Source: Cohnella sp. AR92
GTDB taxonomy: Bacteria > Bacillota > Bacilli > Paenibacillales > Paenibacillaceae
NCBI RefSeq assembly: GCF_003990975.1
Contig: NZ_RZJR01000002.1
Span: 282,741-346,740 of the forward strand
Length of the DNA: 64,000 nt
Direction of reading: 5' to 3'
Shown: piece by piece, positions 16,975 to 26,149 of the stretch
How positions within the stretch are numbered: the stretch's first letter is position 1
How the letters are laid out: the number at the start of each line of letters is the position of its first letter
The notes under the pieces: generated by a model
Databases searched by the model: none
What the model was told of the DNA's origin: nothing
Seen by the model: the letters and a program-made list of their open reading frames with translations, nothing else
Translations under genes and position numbers: made by a program

Positions 16975-18281
16975 CGCTCTCTCATCTCCTCGTCTCGTCC
17001 AAGTGAATTGCCCGGCTCCGCAAGCCGCCCGAAGGCGCCTTCTGCTTCTTCTACTGCCGCATTCTCGCCCTCGTCTTCGACTCTAGCTTCGGCCCTGGCT
17101 TCGGTCAGCCCAAGATGGCTTCGCAGCGTATCCGTCTCGTAATCGGCTCGGAACAGCCCTCTCGAGCGCAAGATCGGAAGGACGAGCTCGACGAAGTCGC
17201 TGAGACTGTTCGGATCGTCTCCGCCGACGACGAAGCCGTCCGCAGCCCCCGATTCGAAATAAATCTGCAGGGCGTCCGCGATCGCTTCCGGAGTGCCGAC
17301 GAACGGCGTCGGCGGTGACATCCAACGGTAAGCCGCTTGCCTGAGCGTGAGCCTTAGCTCCCTCGCTTCCCGCTTAATCCGGTCCGTTGCGCTCTGGTAG
17401 CTCTTCCGGCCAAGATCGCCGAGATCCGGGAACGGAGCGTCGGGCGGGTACACGGTGAAGTCGTGATCGTCGAAAAACTGAGCCAAGTACCGAAGGGCGT
17501 GCTCGAGTCCGACGAGAGCGTCGAGCCGCTCGCGCTTCCGCACGGCCTCCTCCCGCGTCGGCGCGATCGTGACGTTGACCGCAGGGAAGACGAGCGGTCC
17601 CCCATCGGTTCTTCCCAGCTCGCCCGTCCGGGTATGGATGGCTTCGTACAGCCGCTTCGCTTCTTCGAGCGGACGGTACGCGGTCATGACGGCATCGGCG
17701 TGCAGGGCGGCGAAGGCGATGCCGTCTTCCGACGAGCCGGCCTGGAAGACGACGGGATGTGCGGTCCCGTCTTCCGTCCAACATCTCCGCGCCGCCCTCA
17801 TGAATTCGCCGGCCAGCCGATAGCGCTCGCCGTGTTCGGGATGCTCGGGCGGGCGTCCGGCCCTGCCGAAGTTCGCCGCGGCTCCAGCCATGCCGGTCGT
17901 AACCGCGTTCCAGCCCGCCCGCTCGCCGCTCAGCCGCTGGAGCGAACCGAGCTGCCTCGCGGTCGCGCTCGGTTCGTTATACGTCGTCGACAGCGTCCCG
18001 ACGAGACCGATGCGCTCCGTAACGGGTGCCAGAGCGGCCAGCAGCGTCACCGGCTCAAGATGATTGAGAAAATGCGGGGTCGACCGCTCGTGGATATGCA
18101 GCACGTCCGCGACGAATACGAAGTCCATCTTACCTTCCTCGGCCTTCTTCGCTTGTCGGGCGTACGCTTGAATATCGATGCTGGCGTCGGCGGGCATCTC
18201 GGGATGGCGCCAGCCTCCGTAACCGCCTCCGACTCCGTGGAGAAGGGCTCCCAGCCTCATCTGTCTTCTTCTGCCGTTCAT
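16971..18281 (-). CDS. LLM-class flavin-dependent monooxygenase, NtaA/SnaA/DszA subfamily
   Basis: A 436-residue FMN-dependent monooxygenase. Features include an N-terminal LGALLHG strand, KAEEGKMDFVFVAD, the family segment AGWNAVTT (about residues 125-132) and VFQAGSSEDG. The start follows AGGAGGAGCGTC. The last 45 residues are charged and low-complexity (EARAEARVEDEGENAAVEEA), beyond the usual domain. Relatives desulfurise or oxidise sulfonates, thioethers and chelators. The cystine-type ABC genes 66 bp upstream suggest sulfur scavenging, as in B. subtilis ytm-type operons; that role is inference. Confidence 0.88.
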   Translation of the reverse strand: MNGRRRQMRLGALLHGVGGGYGGWRHPEMPADASIDIQAYARQAKKAEEGKMDFVFVADVLHIHERSTPHFLNHLEPVTLLAALAPVTERIGLVGTLSTTYNEPSATARQLGSLQRLSGERAGWNAVTTGMAGAAANFGRAGRPPEHPEHGERYRLAGEFMRAARRCWTEDGTAHPVVFQAGSSEDGIAFAALHADAVMTAYRPLEEAKRLYEAIHTRTGELGRTDGGPLVFPAVNVTIAPTREEAVRKRERLDALVGLEHALRYLAQFFDDHDFTVYPPDAPFPDLGDLGRKSYQSATDRIKREARELRLTLRQAAYRWMSPPTPFVGTPEAIADALQIYFESGAADGFVVGGDDPNSLSDFVELVLPILRSRGLFRADYETDTLRSHLGLTEARAEARVEDEGENAAVEEAEGAFGRLAEPGNSLGRDEEMRER

Positions 18282-18347
18282 GACGCTCCTCCTGTTCCGT
18301 TGCGCCCTGCAGCTCCTGACGGAATTTTCCGCCGAACTTCCCCACTG

Positions 18348-19124
18348 TCACGTCCCCGCGAGCGCCCGTTCGTTCCATGCCGTCTCCGCGAACCGTCCGA
18401 GGAATTGCCGCACGCGCTCGTTCCGGCAGGCGCCGAACATCTGCTCCGGCGTCCCCTGCTCCGCGATTTCTCCCCCTTCGAGAAACAGAATTCGATCCCC
18501 GACCTCGCGGGCGAACTTCATCTCGTGAGTCGCGACGACGAGAGTCATGCCTTGGCGGGTCAGCGCCTTCATGACTTGCAGCACTTCGCCAACCAGCTCG
18601 GGATCAAGCGCGGACGTCGGCTCGTCGAAAAGCAGTACTGCCGGGTCCATGGCGAGCGCGCGGGCGATGCCGACTCGCTGCTGCTGCCCGCCGGACAGAC
18701 GGCCCGGGTAACAGTCGAGGAACGCCCCCAGGCCGACTTGGCGAAGCAGTTGCTCCGCCCGGCTTCTCGCTTCCGCCTTGGGCATCCTTTTGACGACGAC
18801 GAGCCCTTCCATGACGTTCTCCAGCGCCGTCCGGTGCGGGAACAGCTGATGGCTCTGGAACACCATCCCGGTCTGTCTGCGGTAAGCGATCCACTCCTTC
18901 TGGTTCCGCTTCGTAGCGGGGCCGAACGCCAGCCGGCGCTCGCCCAGCTCGATCGTCCCGGCGCTCGGAATCTCCAGCAGGTTCATGCAATTCAGCAGCG
19001 TCGACTTCCCCGAGCCCGACGGGCCGATCAGAATGGTCGTCGTTCCCCTTTCGATGGTTAGGTCGATGCCCTTTAGCACTTCGCGGCCCCCGAAAGACTT
19101 ACCGATTCCGGCCAGCTTCAGCAT
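18348..19124 (-). CDS. Polar amino acid ABC transporter ATP-binding protein
   Basis: A 258-residue ATPase with Walker [11 protein letters not shown]-loop [10 protein letters not shown], signature LSGGQQQR, Walker [13 protein letters not shown] and switch His in ATHEM. The start MLKLAGIGK follows GAGGGGAGTGGCGTCC; a frame nine codons longer lacks a site. It overlaps the permease gene end only in that longer version. With the permease and binding protein it forms a PAAT-family importer. Confidence 0.93.
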   Translation of the reverse strand: MLKLAGIGKSFGGREVLKGIDLTIERGTTTILIGPSGSGKSTLLNCMNLLEIPSAGTIELGERRLAFGPATKRNQKEWIAYRRQTGMVFQSHQLFPHRTALENVMEGLVVVKRMPKAEARSRAEQLLRQVGLGAFLDCYPGRLSGGQQQRVGIARALAMDPAVLLFDEPTSALDPELVGEVLQVMKALTRQGMTLVVATHEMKFAREVGDRILFLEGGEIAEQGTPEQMFGACRNERVRQFLGRFAETAWNERALAGT

Positions 19125-19140
19125 GGACGCCACTCCCCTC

Positions 19141-19818
19141 TCATAGCTCATAGCGGCGGAAGCGCCGCTCCAGAACTCGTTGCCCGTACGCGAGAACGGT
19201 GCTTATGGCAAGGTAATACAGCCCTGCGCTCACATAGAGCAGCATCGGCTCGAACGTCGTGGCGGCGATCTGCTTCGCGACCCCGAACAGGTCTTGAAGC
19301 GTCACGAGAGCTGCCAGCGACGACGTCTTCAACAGGCCGATGAATTGATTGCCGAGAGGCGGCAAGCTGACCCGGACGGCCTGGGGCATAACGATCCGGC
19401 GGAACGCCTGCCACCCTGTCATGCCGAGCGAGTAGCCTGCTCTCCACTGTCCGCGCGGCACCGAGTCGATGGCCGATCGGACGATCTCCGAGCCGTACGC
19501 GCCTTCGGCGATCGTGAACGCGAGTACGACGGTCGGGAAGGCTGGAAGAACGATGCCGACATTGGGCAGCCCGTAGAAAATCAAGTAGAGCTGCACGAGC
19601 ACCGGCGTTCCTCGGATGATCCAGACATAGAACCGCGCCGGGTAACGAAGCGTTCTTCGCCGCGAGCGGGCGGCCAAGGCGACCGCCAGCGCGACAGGAA
19701 GCGCGAGCGCGAAGGAGACGATCGTCAAGGGCAGCGTATATCTCAACGTCCCTTGCAGCATGGGCCACAGCGAATGCAGGAAGATCTCCCACAGCCTGGC
19801 CGCCCGATCCGGATTCAT
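19141..19818 (-). CDS. Polar amino acid (cystine-type) ABC transporter permease
   Basis: A 225-residue membrane protein of the HisM/GlnP class, with hydrophobic segments near residues 27-50 and further ones after it. The coupling loop is [20 protein letters not shown], followed by [19 protein letters not shown]. It lies 16 bp after the binding-protein gene and directly before the ATPase gene. Confidence 0.92.
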   Translation of the reverse strand: MNPDRAARLWEIFLHSLWPMLQGTLRYTLPLTIVSFALALPVALAVALAARSRRRTLRYPARFYVWIIRGTPVLVQLYLIFYGLPNVGIVLPAFPTVVLAFTIAEGAYGSEIVRSAIDSVPRGQWRAGYSLGMTGWQAFRRIVMPQAVRVSLPPLGNQFIGLLKTSSLAALVTLQDLFGVAKQIAATTFEPMLLYVSAGLYYLAISTVLAYGQRVLERRFRRYEL

Positions 19819-19834
19819 GAAGCTTCATTCTCCT

Positions 19835-20695
19835 TTACGAAGTCAAGTCTTGGCCGAACCATTCGACCGACAGCTTCTTGTACGTGCCGTCTTCCTTCGT
19901 CTCCTGCAGCGCCCGGTTGAACGCTTCGATCAACGTGCCGTCCCCTCCCTTAACGAGAGGAAGCGCGACCTGTTCCTGGTCCTTGAGCTGATCGACCGAT
20001 TTGATCTTCAAGTCCGGCCGGTTCTTCTTCAGATCGAGATAATACAAGTTGTTGAAAATAATCGCGTCGACCCGCTTCGTCGTCAGAAGCTCCAGCGCTT
20101 CGCCCTCCGGCACGAGTACCGCGCCCTTCGATTCGGCCAGCTTGCCGTAGATGCTCGTATTCGAGCCGTACACCTTCTTGCCCTTCAGGTCGTTGAAGGA
20201 GCGAATGTCGTTCGTCCCTTCGAGCACGATCAGCGTCGGGTAGGAGATCAGGTAAGGGTTCGTAAAATCGTACTTCTTCTTCCGCTCTTCCGTAACCCCG
20301 ATCTGGTGAATCGAATCGAACCGCCCCGCGTCGAGCCCGGCGAGCATGCCTTCCCATTCGGTCTCAACGAACTTCACGTTCACGCCGCCGATCCGCTTGA
20401 ACACTTCCTTGAGAAGTTCAACGTCGAAGCCGGTCAAGTCGCGGCTCCCCGTCTCCGGGTGGAAGGCGTACGGCGGATACGTACCGGTCGTGGCGACGAT
20501 GAACTCGCCCTTCTCCTTCAACCGATCCAGATCGCTCTTCGCGGAAGTCGAAGCGGCAGCCGAAACTCCGCCGCCCAAGCCCGTGCTGCTTCCCGAAGCA
20601 CCGCCGCTGCCGGCGGCATCGTTCTTCCCATTGCCGCACGCCGTTACCGCGACGGCCAATATAATGGCCGCTAGGGCCGTTGTCCATTTCTTCAT
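19835..20695 (-). CDS. Amino acid (cystine-like) ABC substrate-binding lipoprotein
   Basis: A 286-residue lipoprotein with lipobox VTAC (Cys20) and a Gly/Ser linker, followed by a PAAT family-3 binding fold (TGTYPPYAFH, GFDVELLKEVFKRIG, EWEGMLAGLDAGRFDSI). ATG 20693-20695 is chosen because the signal peptide begins there and GGAGG lies 11 bp upstream; an 83-codon upstream extension is rejected. Similarity to TcyJ/TcyK-type proteins and the adjacent monooxygenase suggest a sulfur-containing amino acid or derivative as ligand. Confidence 0.9.
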   Translation of the reverse strand: MKKWTTALAAIILAVAVTACGNGKNDAAGSGGASGSSTGLGGGVSAAASTSAKSDLDRLKEKGEFIVATTGTYPPYAFHPETGSRDLTGFDVELLKEVFKRIGGVNVKFVETEWEGMLAGLDAGRFDSIHQIGVTEERKKKYDFTNPYLISYPTLIVLEGTNDIRSFNDLKGKKVYGSNTSIYGKLAESKGAVLVPEGEALELLTTKRVDAIIFNNLYYLDLKKNRPDLKIKSVDQLKDQEQVALPLVKGGDGTLIEAFNRALQETKEDGTYKKLSVEWFGQDLTS

Positions 20696-20846
20696 CGTGG
20701 ATCTAACCTCCGTAGGATAAAAGTGTATGATATTGCGGTCCGATCCCGGTCGTGGCGATCGGTTTGAGCGTTCTCGGCGCGCCTTGCCGCGACGGAGGGC
20801 AGCCTTCGGAGGTCCGATGGTGCGGGATTCGCCATCCGTTTGAGCC

Positions 20847-20875
20847 ATCATATTACCTGTTATCCAAGTTGTAAA
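20847..20875 (-). promoter_or_regulatory. Sigma-A promoter of the ABC/monooxygenase run
   Basis: On the minus strand TTTACA (20870-20875) is followed by a 17-bp spacer and TATGAT (20847-20852), about 150 bp before the binding-protein start. The rest of the 20696-20996 divergent intergenic region holds the amidase promoter and no gene. No SAM riboswitch-like start was seen in the leader. Confidence 0.6.
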
Positions 20876-20996
20876 GTAGGATATAATGAGATCGCAATAT
20901 CGTTCAATTAGTTCACAATCCGCTGATACGAAGACGAGGTACATTGGATTAAACGCACGGTTATCTTCATCTTCTTCCAGTTAGGAGGGCATGCGA

Positions 20997-22424
20997 ATGC
21001 AACACCCGCTCCCGCGAACAATCGGCGAAGCCGCGGCCGCTTACCGATCCCGGCAGCTGTCGCCGATTGAGCTTACCCGAACTCTGTTAAATCGCATCGA
21101 AGCGTTGGATCCGCTGCTTCATACGTTCCGGCACATCACGGCGGAGCTGGCGCTCCAAGCCGCCCGCCGGGCGGAAGAGGAGCTTCGAGGCGGCAAGGAC
21201 CGCGGACCGCTTCACGGCATTCCCGTGACACTGAAGGACAATATGGCTTATGCGGGAACGGCGTTGACGAACGGCTCCTCGCTCGCGTTCTCCGGTCGCC
21301 CGGCGGCGCATTCGGACATCGCCCGCAAGCTGACGGACGCCGGAGCCGTCATCCTCGGCCTCACCCATATGCACGAATTCGCCTACGGGCCTCATCGCCC
21401 GGATATGGAGGCCGTGCGCAATCCATGGCGTCCGGACCGGATCCCCGGAGGCTCCAGCTCGGGCGCGGCGGCGGGGCTGGCCGCCGGCTTCGCGCTCGGA
21501 GCCGTCGGAACGGATACCGCGGGCTCGGTCCGGGTACCGGCCAGCTTCTGCGGCGTCGTCGGCTTCAAGCCGACGCAAGGCCTAATAAGCCTGCATGGAA
21601 CGACGCCGCTCGCCCCTTCGCTCGACCATGCGGGCGTGCTCGCCCGGTTCGCCGCGGATGCGGAACTGTTGGTACAGGCGTTAGCCGTCGACCCGGGACG
21701 TCTGCCTTCCGCCGCAAGTCGCGCTCTCGCCGCCGCTTCGATCGCGGATGGCAAGACGCCGCTGGCCGGCCTTCGTGTCGGCGTGCTCGAAGACTTGTTC
21801 GGGGAACCGACAGAAGAGCGGACGGCCGCCGTAGCGCGGGAGGCGCTCGCCGTACTTGCGGAGGCGGGAGCCAAGCTCGTCCCCGTCCGCTTCGAATGGA
21901 GCGTATCCGAGATGAAGGAAGCGGCTTGGACGATTCTGCATGCCGAAGCGGCCCGGGAGCTAACGAAGCTCGGATCCGGCCGGCGCGCGATGTTCGGCCC
22001 CGGCTTGGCCGCCAATCTGGCACGCGCCGAAGCCTTGCCTCCGAAGAAGGTCGAAGAAGCGATGAGATGGAGGGGATGGATGTGTAAGAGAATGAAGGGA
22101 GCATGGAGCGAGACGGACGTTTGGGTTGGTCCGACGTGTCCTTGGCCCGCCAGGCGGATCGGCTCCCCTGCCCATCCGGGAGGAGCCGTGAACGGGGAAT
22201 ACGCGCCGTTCGCCAATCTGTGGGGGCTGCCTGCGCTCTCCTTCCCCGCGGGCTTCTCGGAAGACGGGCTTCCGATCGGCGTACAGATCGTCGGACCGCT
22301 GGGGGCGGATTCGCTCGTTTTGGCCGTCGGGAAATGGTATGAGAAGCTCACCGGGAGACAAGTCGCCGAACCGGACGACTCATTATGGGGGATGGAGCTC
22401 TCGCATCCTGACGGGAGGCAATAA
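20997..22424 (+). CDS. Amidase signature-family hydrolase
   Basis: A 475-residue amidase with the Ser-cisSer-Lys triad visible: Lys in HGIPVTLKDNMA, the cis-Ser/Gly-rich GGSSSGAAAG loop, and the nucleophile Ser in GTDTAGSVRVPASFCG. ATG 20997 is preferred over 20991 because it lies 8 bp from TAGGAGGG. It is transcribed away from the ABC/monooxygenase run and followed after 1 bp by a LysR gene. A GatA subunit is unlikely because gatB and gatC are absent. Confidence 0.88.
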   Translation: MQHPLPRTIGEAAAAYRSRQLSPIELTRTLLNRIEALDPLLHTFRHITAELALQAARRAEEELRGGKDRGPLHGIPVTLKDNMAYAGTALTNGSSLAFSGRPAAHSDIARKLTDAGAVILGLTHMHEFAYGPHRPDMEAVRNPWRPDRIPGGSSSGAAAGLAAGFALGAVGTDTAGSVRVPASFCGVVGFKPTQGLISLHGTTPLAPSLDHAGVLARFAADAELLVQALAVDPGRLPSAASRALAAASIADGKTPLAGLRVGVLEDLFGEPTEERTAAVAREALAVLAEAGAKLVPVRFEWSVSEMKEAAWTILHAEAARELTKLGSGRRAMFGPGLAANLARAEALPPKKVEEAMRWRGWMCKRMKGAWSETDVWVGPTCPWPARRIGSPAHPGGAVNGEYAPFANLWGLPALSFPAGFSEDGLPIGVQIVGPLGADSLVLAVGKWYEKLTGRQVAEPDDSLWGMELSHPDGRQ

Positions 22425-22425
22425 G

Positions 22426-23382
22426 ATGGATTGGATGGATCTCCACTCGCTGCTGGCCGTCGCCCGCGAGAAGAGCATTACCCGTGCGTCGGTGCGCGTT
22501 CACTTGACCCAATCGACGCTGACGACTAGAATCCGCAAGCTCGAAGACGAGCTGGGCGCCAAGCTTCTCGTGCGCAGTCCGAGCGGCGTCCGTCTCACCG
22601 ATCTCGGAAGCCGAGTCCTCTACCATGCGATCCGAGCGAAGAGAGAGATGGGGGCGATGCTCGCGGGTACCGGCGAATCCGGCGAATCGGCTGAATCGCG
22701 CCAAGCTTCGACGGACGGGATGCCGACCGCCTTCAAGATCGGGGCGGCTTCTTTGATCTCGCCCGCTTTTCTCGATCCGCTGCTTCGGGAGCTGCGCTTG
22801 GCGTTCCCGGGCTTCAGATACGACCTTATGGCGGAGCAGCCCGAGCTAATTGCGGAATCGATCGTCTTGGACGACGTTCAGCTAGGAGTCGTCCCCCGTT
22901 CCTCCGCCGCCGTGCAGGGGGTCCTATCCGTTCCGCTCTATGAAGAAGAGATGGTCTTGGTCATCCCGTCCGGCGGCCCCCCGCTCGCTCCGGACGATCC
23001 GAAGACGCCGCGGGAGTTGCTCGGCCGAACCTTCGTCACCTTCTATGAGTGCGTATCGGTCCGCACTTCCATCGACGCTTTCGTTGCCGCCTGGCTGGGA
23101 GGAATGCCGGAGGACATACGGCGGACGAACGATGTTGGCTATTTGCTTCGAATGGTCGCATCCGGTACCGGCTTCGCCATCGTCCCCCGCTCCCTCGTTT
23201 ACGGGCTTGAGACGCCGCCCGGTTGCCGTCTCTACCGGCTCTCCCGTCCCGGATCGCCTGAACAAGACGTCTGTCTTGTCTATGCGGAAGCCTCGCCTTA
23301 TGCCGCCCGTCTGCGAGCCGTTGCCGAGCGGCTGACCGTCCGCTACCGTTCCGATCGGACTCCGGCGGCAGCGGTCAATTGA
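22426..23382 (+). CDS. LysR-family transcriptional regulator
   Basis: A 318-residue regulator. The N-terminal winged helix covers MDLHSLLAVAREKSITRAS and LTQSTLTTRIRKLEDELGAK, and a periplasmic-binding-like effector domain begins near residue 100. ATG 22426 follows GGGAGGCAATAAG right after the amidase stop, so the two genes form an operon. It probably controls the divergent pair of promoters at 20696-20996. The last 8 bp overlap the convergent MFS gene. Confidence 0.92.
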   Translation: MDWMDLHSLLAVAREKSITRASVRVHLTQSTLTTRIRKLEDELGAKLLVRSPSGVRLTDLGSRVLYHAIRAKREMGAMLAGTGESGESAESRQASTDGMPTAFKIGAASLISPAFLDPLLRELRLAFPGFRYDLMAEQPELIAESIVLDDVQLGVVPRSSAAVQGVLSVPLYEEEMVLVIPSGGPPLAPDDPKTPRELLGRTFVTFYECVSVRTSIDAFVAAWLGGMPEDIRRTNDVGYLLRMVASGTGFAIVPRSLVYGLETPPGCRLYRLSRPGSPEQDVCLVYAEASPYAARLRAVAERLTVRYRSDRTPAAAVN

Positions 23383-24541
23383 CGTTCGTCCCTTCGGCTC
23401 GAACGGCGGATGAAGCACGGAACGATAACGCGACGAGCGGCAGAGCGGCCGCCACCACGGCGGCACCGATTCCTCCGAGCGCATTTAAGGGGGCCGCTTC
23501 GATGACGATTCCGCCGAGCGCGGCTCCCAACGCGATGCCCAGATGGATGACGGAGCTGTTCAGGCTGATGAGGAATCCGGACGAACGGGAATCAAGCGAG
23601 GCGAAGCGGACTTGAAGCACCGGAAGTGTCATCCACGCGGAGCATGCCCATGCGCCCGCGATGAGCGCGCTCCAAGGCCGCTGTCCCGCTACGGACAGCA
23701 ACAGCAGAGCCGCGGCATGAAGCGCGATCGTCCACGTTAACGTTTTCGACGTTCCCCATCGATCCGCGGCGACGCCGCATACGCCGAACAGAAGCAGCAC
23801 GGAGCCGATCTGTCCACCCGGGACTTGCGAGCGCGTCTGTAAAAACGGGGATATATACGTATAAACCGTCGAATAACCGGTAATCCAGAGCAGCGACGAG
23901 CCCAAGGCGGAGACGGCGCGGCCGTTCAGCGCCCTCGCCAGACGCTGTCCGCGCGGGAGCTCGTCCGCGCTTCCGACGGATGGCGTCGCTTCGCTCGCGG
24001 CCTTCGCCGTCATACGGACGGCCAGAGCGACGACGAGAGCCAGCGCCGCGAGCAAAGCGAAGTTCGCGCGCCAGCCGAACGCATGACCGACGGCGACGCC
24101 GAGCGGAACGCCCAGCACCATCGAGCCGCTCGTGCCCAGCAGAATCGTTCCGACGGCCCTCCCCTTCTTCTCCGGCGGGACGAGAGACGTCCCGACATGC
24201 AGCGAGACAACCGTGTAGATGCCGGCGCTCAGCGCCAGTACGATGCGGGAGAGCAGCAGCAGCGCATAATCATGGCTGACGAAGGCAACCAGGCAACCGG
24301 CGGCGAACGTTACGAGCGAGCCGGCCAGAAGCTTCGTCCGATTCACGCGCGCGGTCAGCGCGGTCAAGACGGGCGAGCCGATCGCGAAGGCGAATGAATA
24401 AACGGCGACGAGCTGTCCGGCGGCCGCTAAGGATACGTTGAGATCGGCGGCGAGCGTGTCGAGCAAGCCCGCGATGACGAGCTCCGACGTTCCGACCAGA
24501 AACGCCCCGGCCGCGATCCAGTAGATGGCAATGTTTTTCAT
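23375..24541 (-). CDS. MFS transporter of the DHA1/sugar-efflux (AraJ/YdhP-like) group
   Basis: A 388-residue protein with about twelve hydrophobic segments and the first-loop signature SELVIAGLLDTLAADLNVS. The motif-A-like RVNRTKLLAG follows TM2. It is read towards the LysR gene and overlaps its 3' end by 8 bp. The substrate is unknown; export of a drug, sugar or amino acid derivative is typical for the family. Confidence 0.88.
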   Translation of the reverse strand: MKNIAIYWIAAGAFLVGTSELVIAGLLDTLAADLNVSLAAAGQLVAVYSFAFAIGSPVLTALTARVNRTKLLAGSLVTFAAGCLVAFVSHDYALLLLSRIVLALSAGIYTVVSLHVGTSLVPPEKKGRAVGTILLGTSGSMVLGVPLGVAVGHAFGWRANFALLAALALVVALAVRMTAKAASEATPSVGSADELPRGQRLARALNGRAVSALGSSLLWITGYSTVYTYISPFLQTRSQVPGGQIGSVLLLFGVCGVAADRWGTSKTLTWTIALHAAALLLLSVAGQRPWSALIAGAWACSAWMTLPVLQVRFASLDSRSSGFLISLNSSVIHLGIALGAALGGIVIEAAPLNALGGIGAAVVAAALPLVALSFRASSAVRAEGTNVN

Positions 24542-24695
24542 AATAGAATGACTCCTCCTCGATCCCGACGGGCGGGTTCATTGACATCATCATAGAGGAC
24601 GGAAGCTTGACACCCGTAATCGAAACTTTCAATGACATGCCTAATAACCCGCATAGAGCGGGGCTCTAACGGGACGATTCCGCGATTCAGCACGA

Positions 24696-24805
24696 TTTAG
24701 TCTCCAATGAGGCTAACCCTGCGACGCTCCCCACCATACGGCACGCTGAGGGGAATAGTCTCCGACGAGACTAGCTCGGCAACGAGCGCTCCCGCCTACG
24801 CGACC
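24696..24805. repeat. Two copies of the intergenic hairpin repeat (locus B)
   Basis: Units around TAGTCTCC at 24698 and 24756 carry hairpin cores AGTCTC-CAAT-GAGGCT and AGTCTC-CGAC-GAGACT. Each is followed by GC-rich flanks with CTCGGCAACGAGCGCTCCCG, as at locus A. They fill most of the 377-bp gap between the MFS and LacI genes, which holds no credible gene. Confidence 0.7.
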
Positions 24806-24831
24806 AAAATTCCAATCCGAGTCATCGGAAC

Positions 24832-24860
24832 AAAAAAAGCAACCCCATTAAGGAGTTGCT
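24832..24860 (-). terminator. Terminator of the LacI-type regulator gene
   Basis: On the minus strand GCAACTCC-TTAAT-GGGGTTGC (one wobble pair) is followed by seven T residues. It sits just past the 17-bp repeats that follow the stop codon. Confidence 0.85.
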
Positions 24861-24927
24861 GATGTGCTTATGTTCCTGATGTGCTTATGTTCCTGATGTG
24901 CTTATGCTGCTGATGTGCTTATTTTGC
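24860..24927. repeat. Four tandem 17-bp repeats overlapping the LacI gene stop
   Basis: Units of TGATGTGCTTATGTTCC start at 24860, 24877, 24894 and 24911. The first two are identical and the last two diverge at their ends. The fourth contains the regulator's TAA (24919-24921), so the array begins inside the coding end and runs into the terminator. A period of 17 is not a multiple of three. Confidence 0.9.
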
Positions 24928-26007
24928 CGTATTCGCCGCTTGGTCCGCAGCTGCCGCAGCCGGAGCGGTCGACTCCCGCATGATGAAATCCCCGGAGAGG
25001 AGAATCTTCTCCTTCGGGCTTTCCGGATGCTCGATGCGCCAGAGAAGCGTCTCGACGGCGCGCTGCCCTAGGGCTTCCTTGTTGACGTGGACCGTGCTCA
25101 GCGTCGGAGAAGACAGGGCGGCATCCTCGATGTTGTCGAAGCCCGTCACCGTGCAGTCCTCCGGAATGCGAACGCCCATCCTCATGAGCACCGTCATCAC
25201 GCACAGGGCGATGGAGTCGTTCGCGCAGACGAAGGAGGTCGGGAGCTTATTCTCCTCCTTGAGCTTGGAGATAATCGCTTCCAGCGTCTCCGTCATCTCC
25301 GAGCGATTGTCGCCCTCGAAGCTCAGAAGCTCCGGCGATTGGTCCATCTCGACGTTCATCTCTTCCATCATCGAGCGGTAGCCGAGCCAGCGATCGGAGA
25401 AGCTCTTCGAGTAGCGCACGTTGCCGACGAATTGCAGCCGCTGGTGGCCGTTGCCTAACAAGTAGTTTGTCACCCGCCGCATGCATTCGAAGTTGTTCAT
25501 GAACAGCGAATCGGAAGGAATAAGCGGATCCTCGTGATCCACCATGACGAACGGGATCCCCAGGTTGCGAAGCTCGAGCAGCAGCTGGTTCGAGATAAGC
25601 CCCACGCCGATCAAGCCCAGAACGCCGTCCGGATTGATGAGCTTGGCGAAATTGTCCGTGATATGCTCCGTCACGATCATGATGCCGAGCTGGTGCGCTT
25701 CGAGACCGTTCGAGATGCCGTCGATGATCCTTCCCCAGTAGAAGGAATGCCGATTCTGATACCTCACGTTAGGAATAAGAACGATGATCGTGTCCCGCTG
25801 GGACTGCTTGACGGATTCCGCTCCGGAGCGAGAGCCTCCCGCCTTCACCTTCTTCTGGACGAAATAGCCCAGCTGCGTGGCGGCTCCGATGATTCGCTCC
25901 CGCGTATCCGCGCTTACGCCGGATTTGCCCGCAAGCGCCTTGGATACGGCGAATTTGGAGACGCCGACATGATCCGCGATTTGCTGCATCGTAACTTTTC
26001 TGGACAT
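24919..26007 (-). CDS. LacI-family transcriptional regulator
   Basis: A 362-residue repressor. The N-terminal HTH is MQQIADHVGVSKFAVSKALA (residues 7-26), the hinge SGVSADTRERI, and the periplasmic-binding core ends in a GFDNIEDAALSSPTLSTV segment. ATG 26005-26007 is used because the HTH begins there; the 40-codon upstream extension is noise. The C-terminus is Ala-rich (TAPAAAAADQAANTAK). It lies 142 bp downstream of the two permeases with its own palindromic operator, so it probably represses itself and perhaps the transport genes in response to a sugar. Confidence 0.92.
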   Translation of the reverse strand: MSRKVTMQQIADHVGVSKFAVSKALAGKSGVSADTRERIIGAATQLGYFVQKKVKAGGSRSGAESVKQSQRDTIIVLIPNVRYQNRHSFYWGRIIDGISNGLEAHQLGIMIVTEHITDNFAKLINPDGVLGLIGVGLISNQLLLELRNLGIPFVMVDHEDPLIPSDSLFMNNFECMRRVTNYLLGNGHQRLQFVGNVRYSKSFSDRWLGYRSMMEEMNVEMDQSPELLSFEGDNRSEMTETLEAIISKLKEENKLPTSFVCANDSIALCVMTVLMRMGVRIPEDCTVTGFDNIEDAALSSPTLSTVHVNKEALGQRAVETLLWRIEHPESPKEKILLSGDFIMRESTAPAAAAADQAANTAK

Positions 26008-26036
26008 AGAATGAGCCGGCCCTTTCCCTCGCGTGT

Positions 26037-26077
26037 CGATTATCGATAACAAATTATCTGTTATCATAACATAATCG
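26037..26077. promoter_or_regulatory. Nested palindromic operator upstream of the LacI gene
   Basis: Outer arms CGATTAT (26037-26043) and ATAATCG (26071-26077) enclose inner arms GATAACA (26045-26051) and TGTTATC (26059-26065). All are exact inverted repeats, starting 30 bp upstream of the regulator start. The arrangement suits autorepression. Confidence 0.6.
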
Positions 26078-26149
26078 AATCCGTTAGGGAATAGCCGGCT
26101 CGGCCGCGCCATGGAGCAAGCACTCATCGCTCATGGCGCCGCGTGCTGC

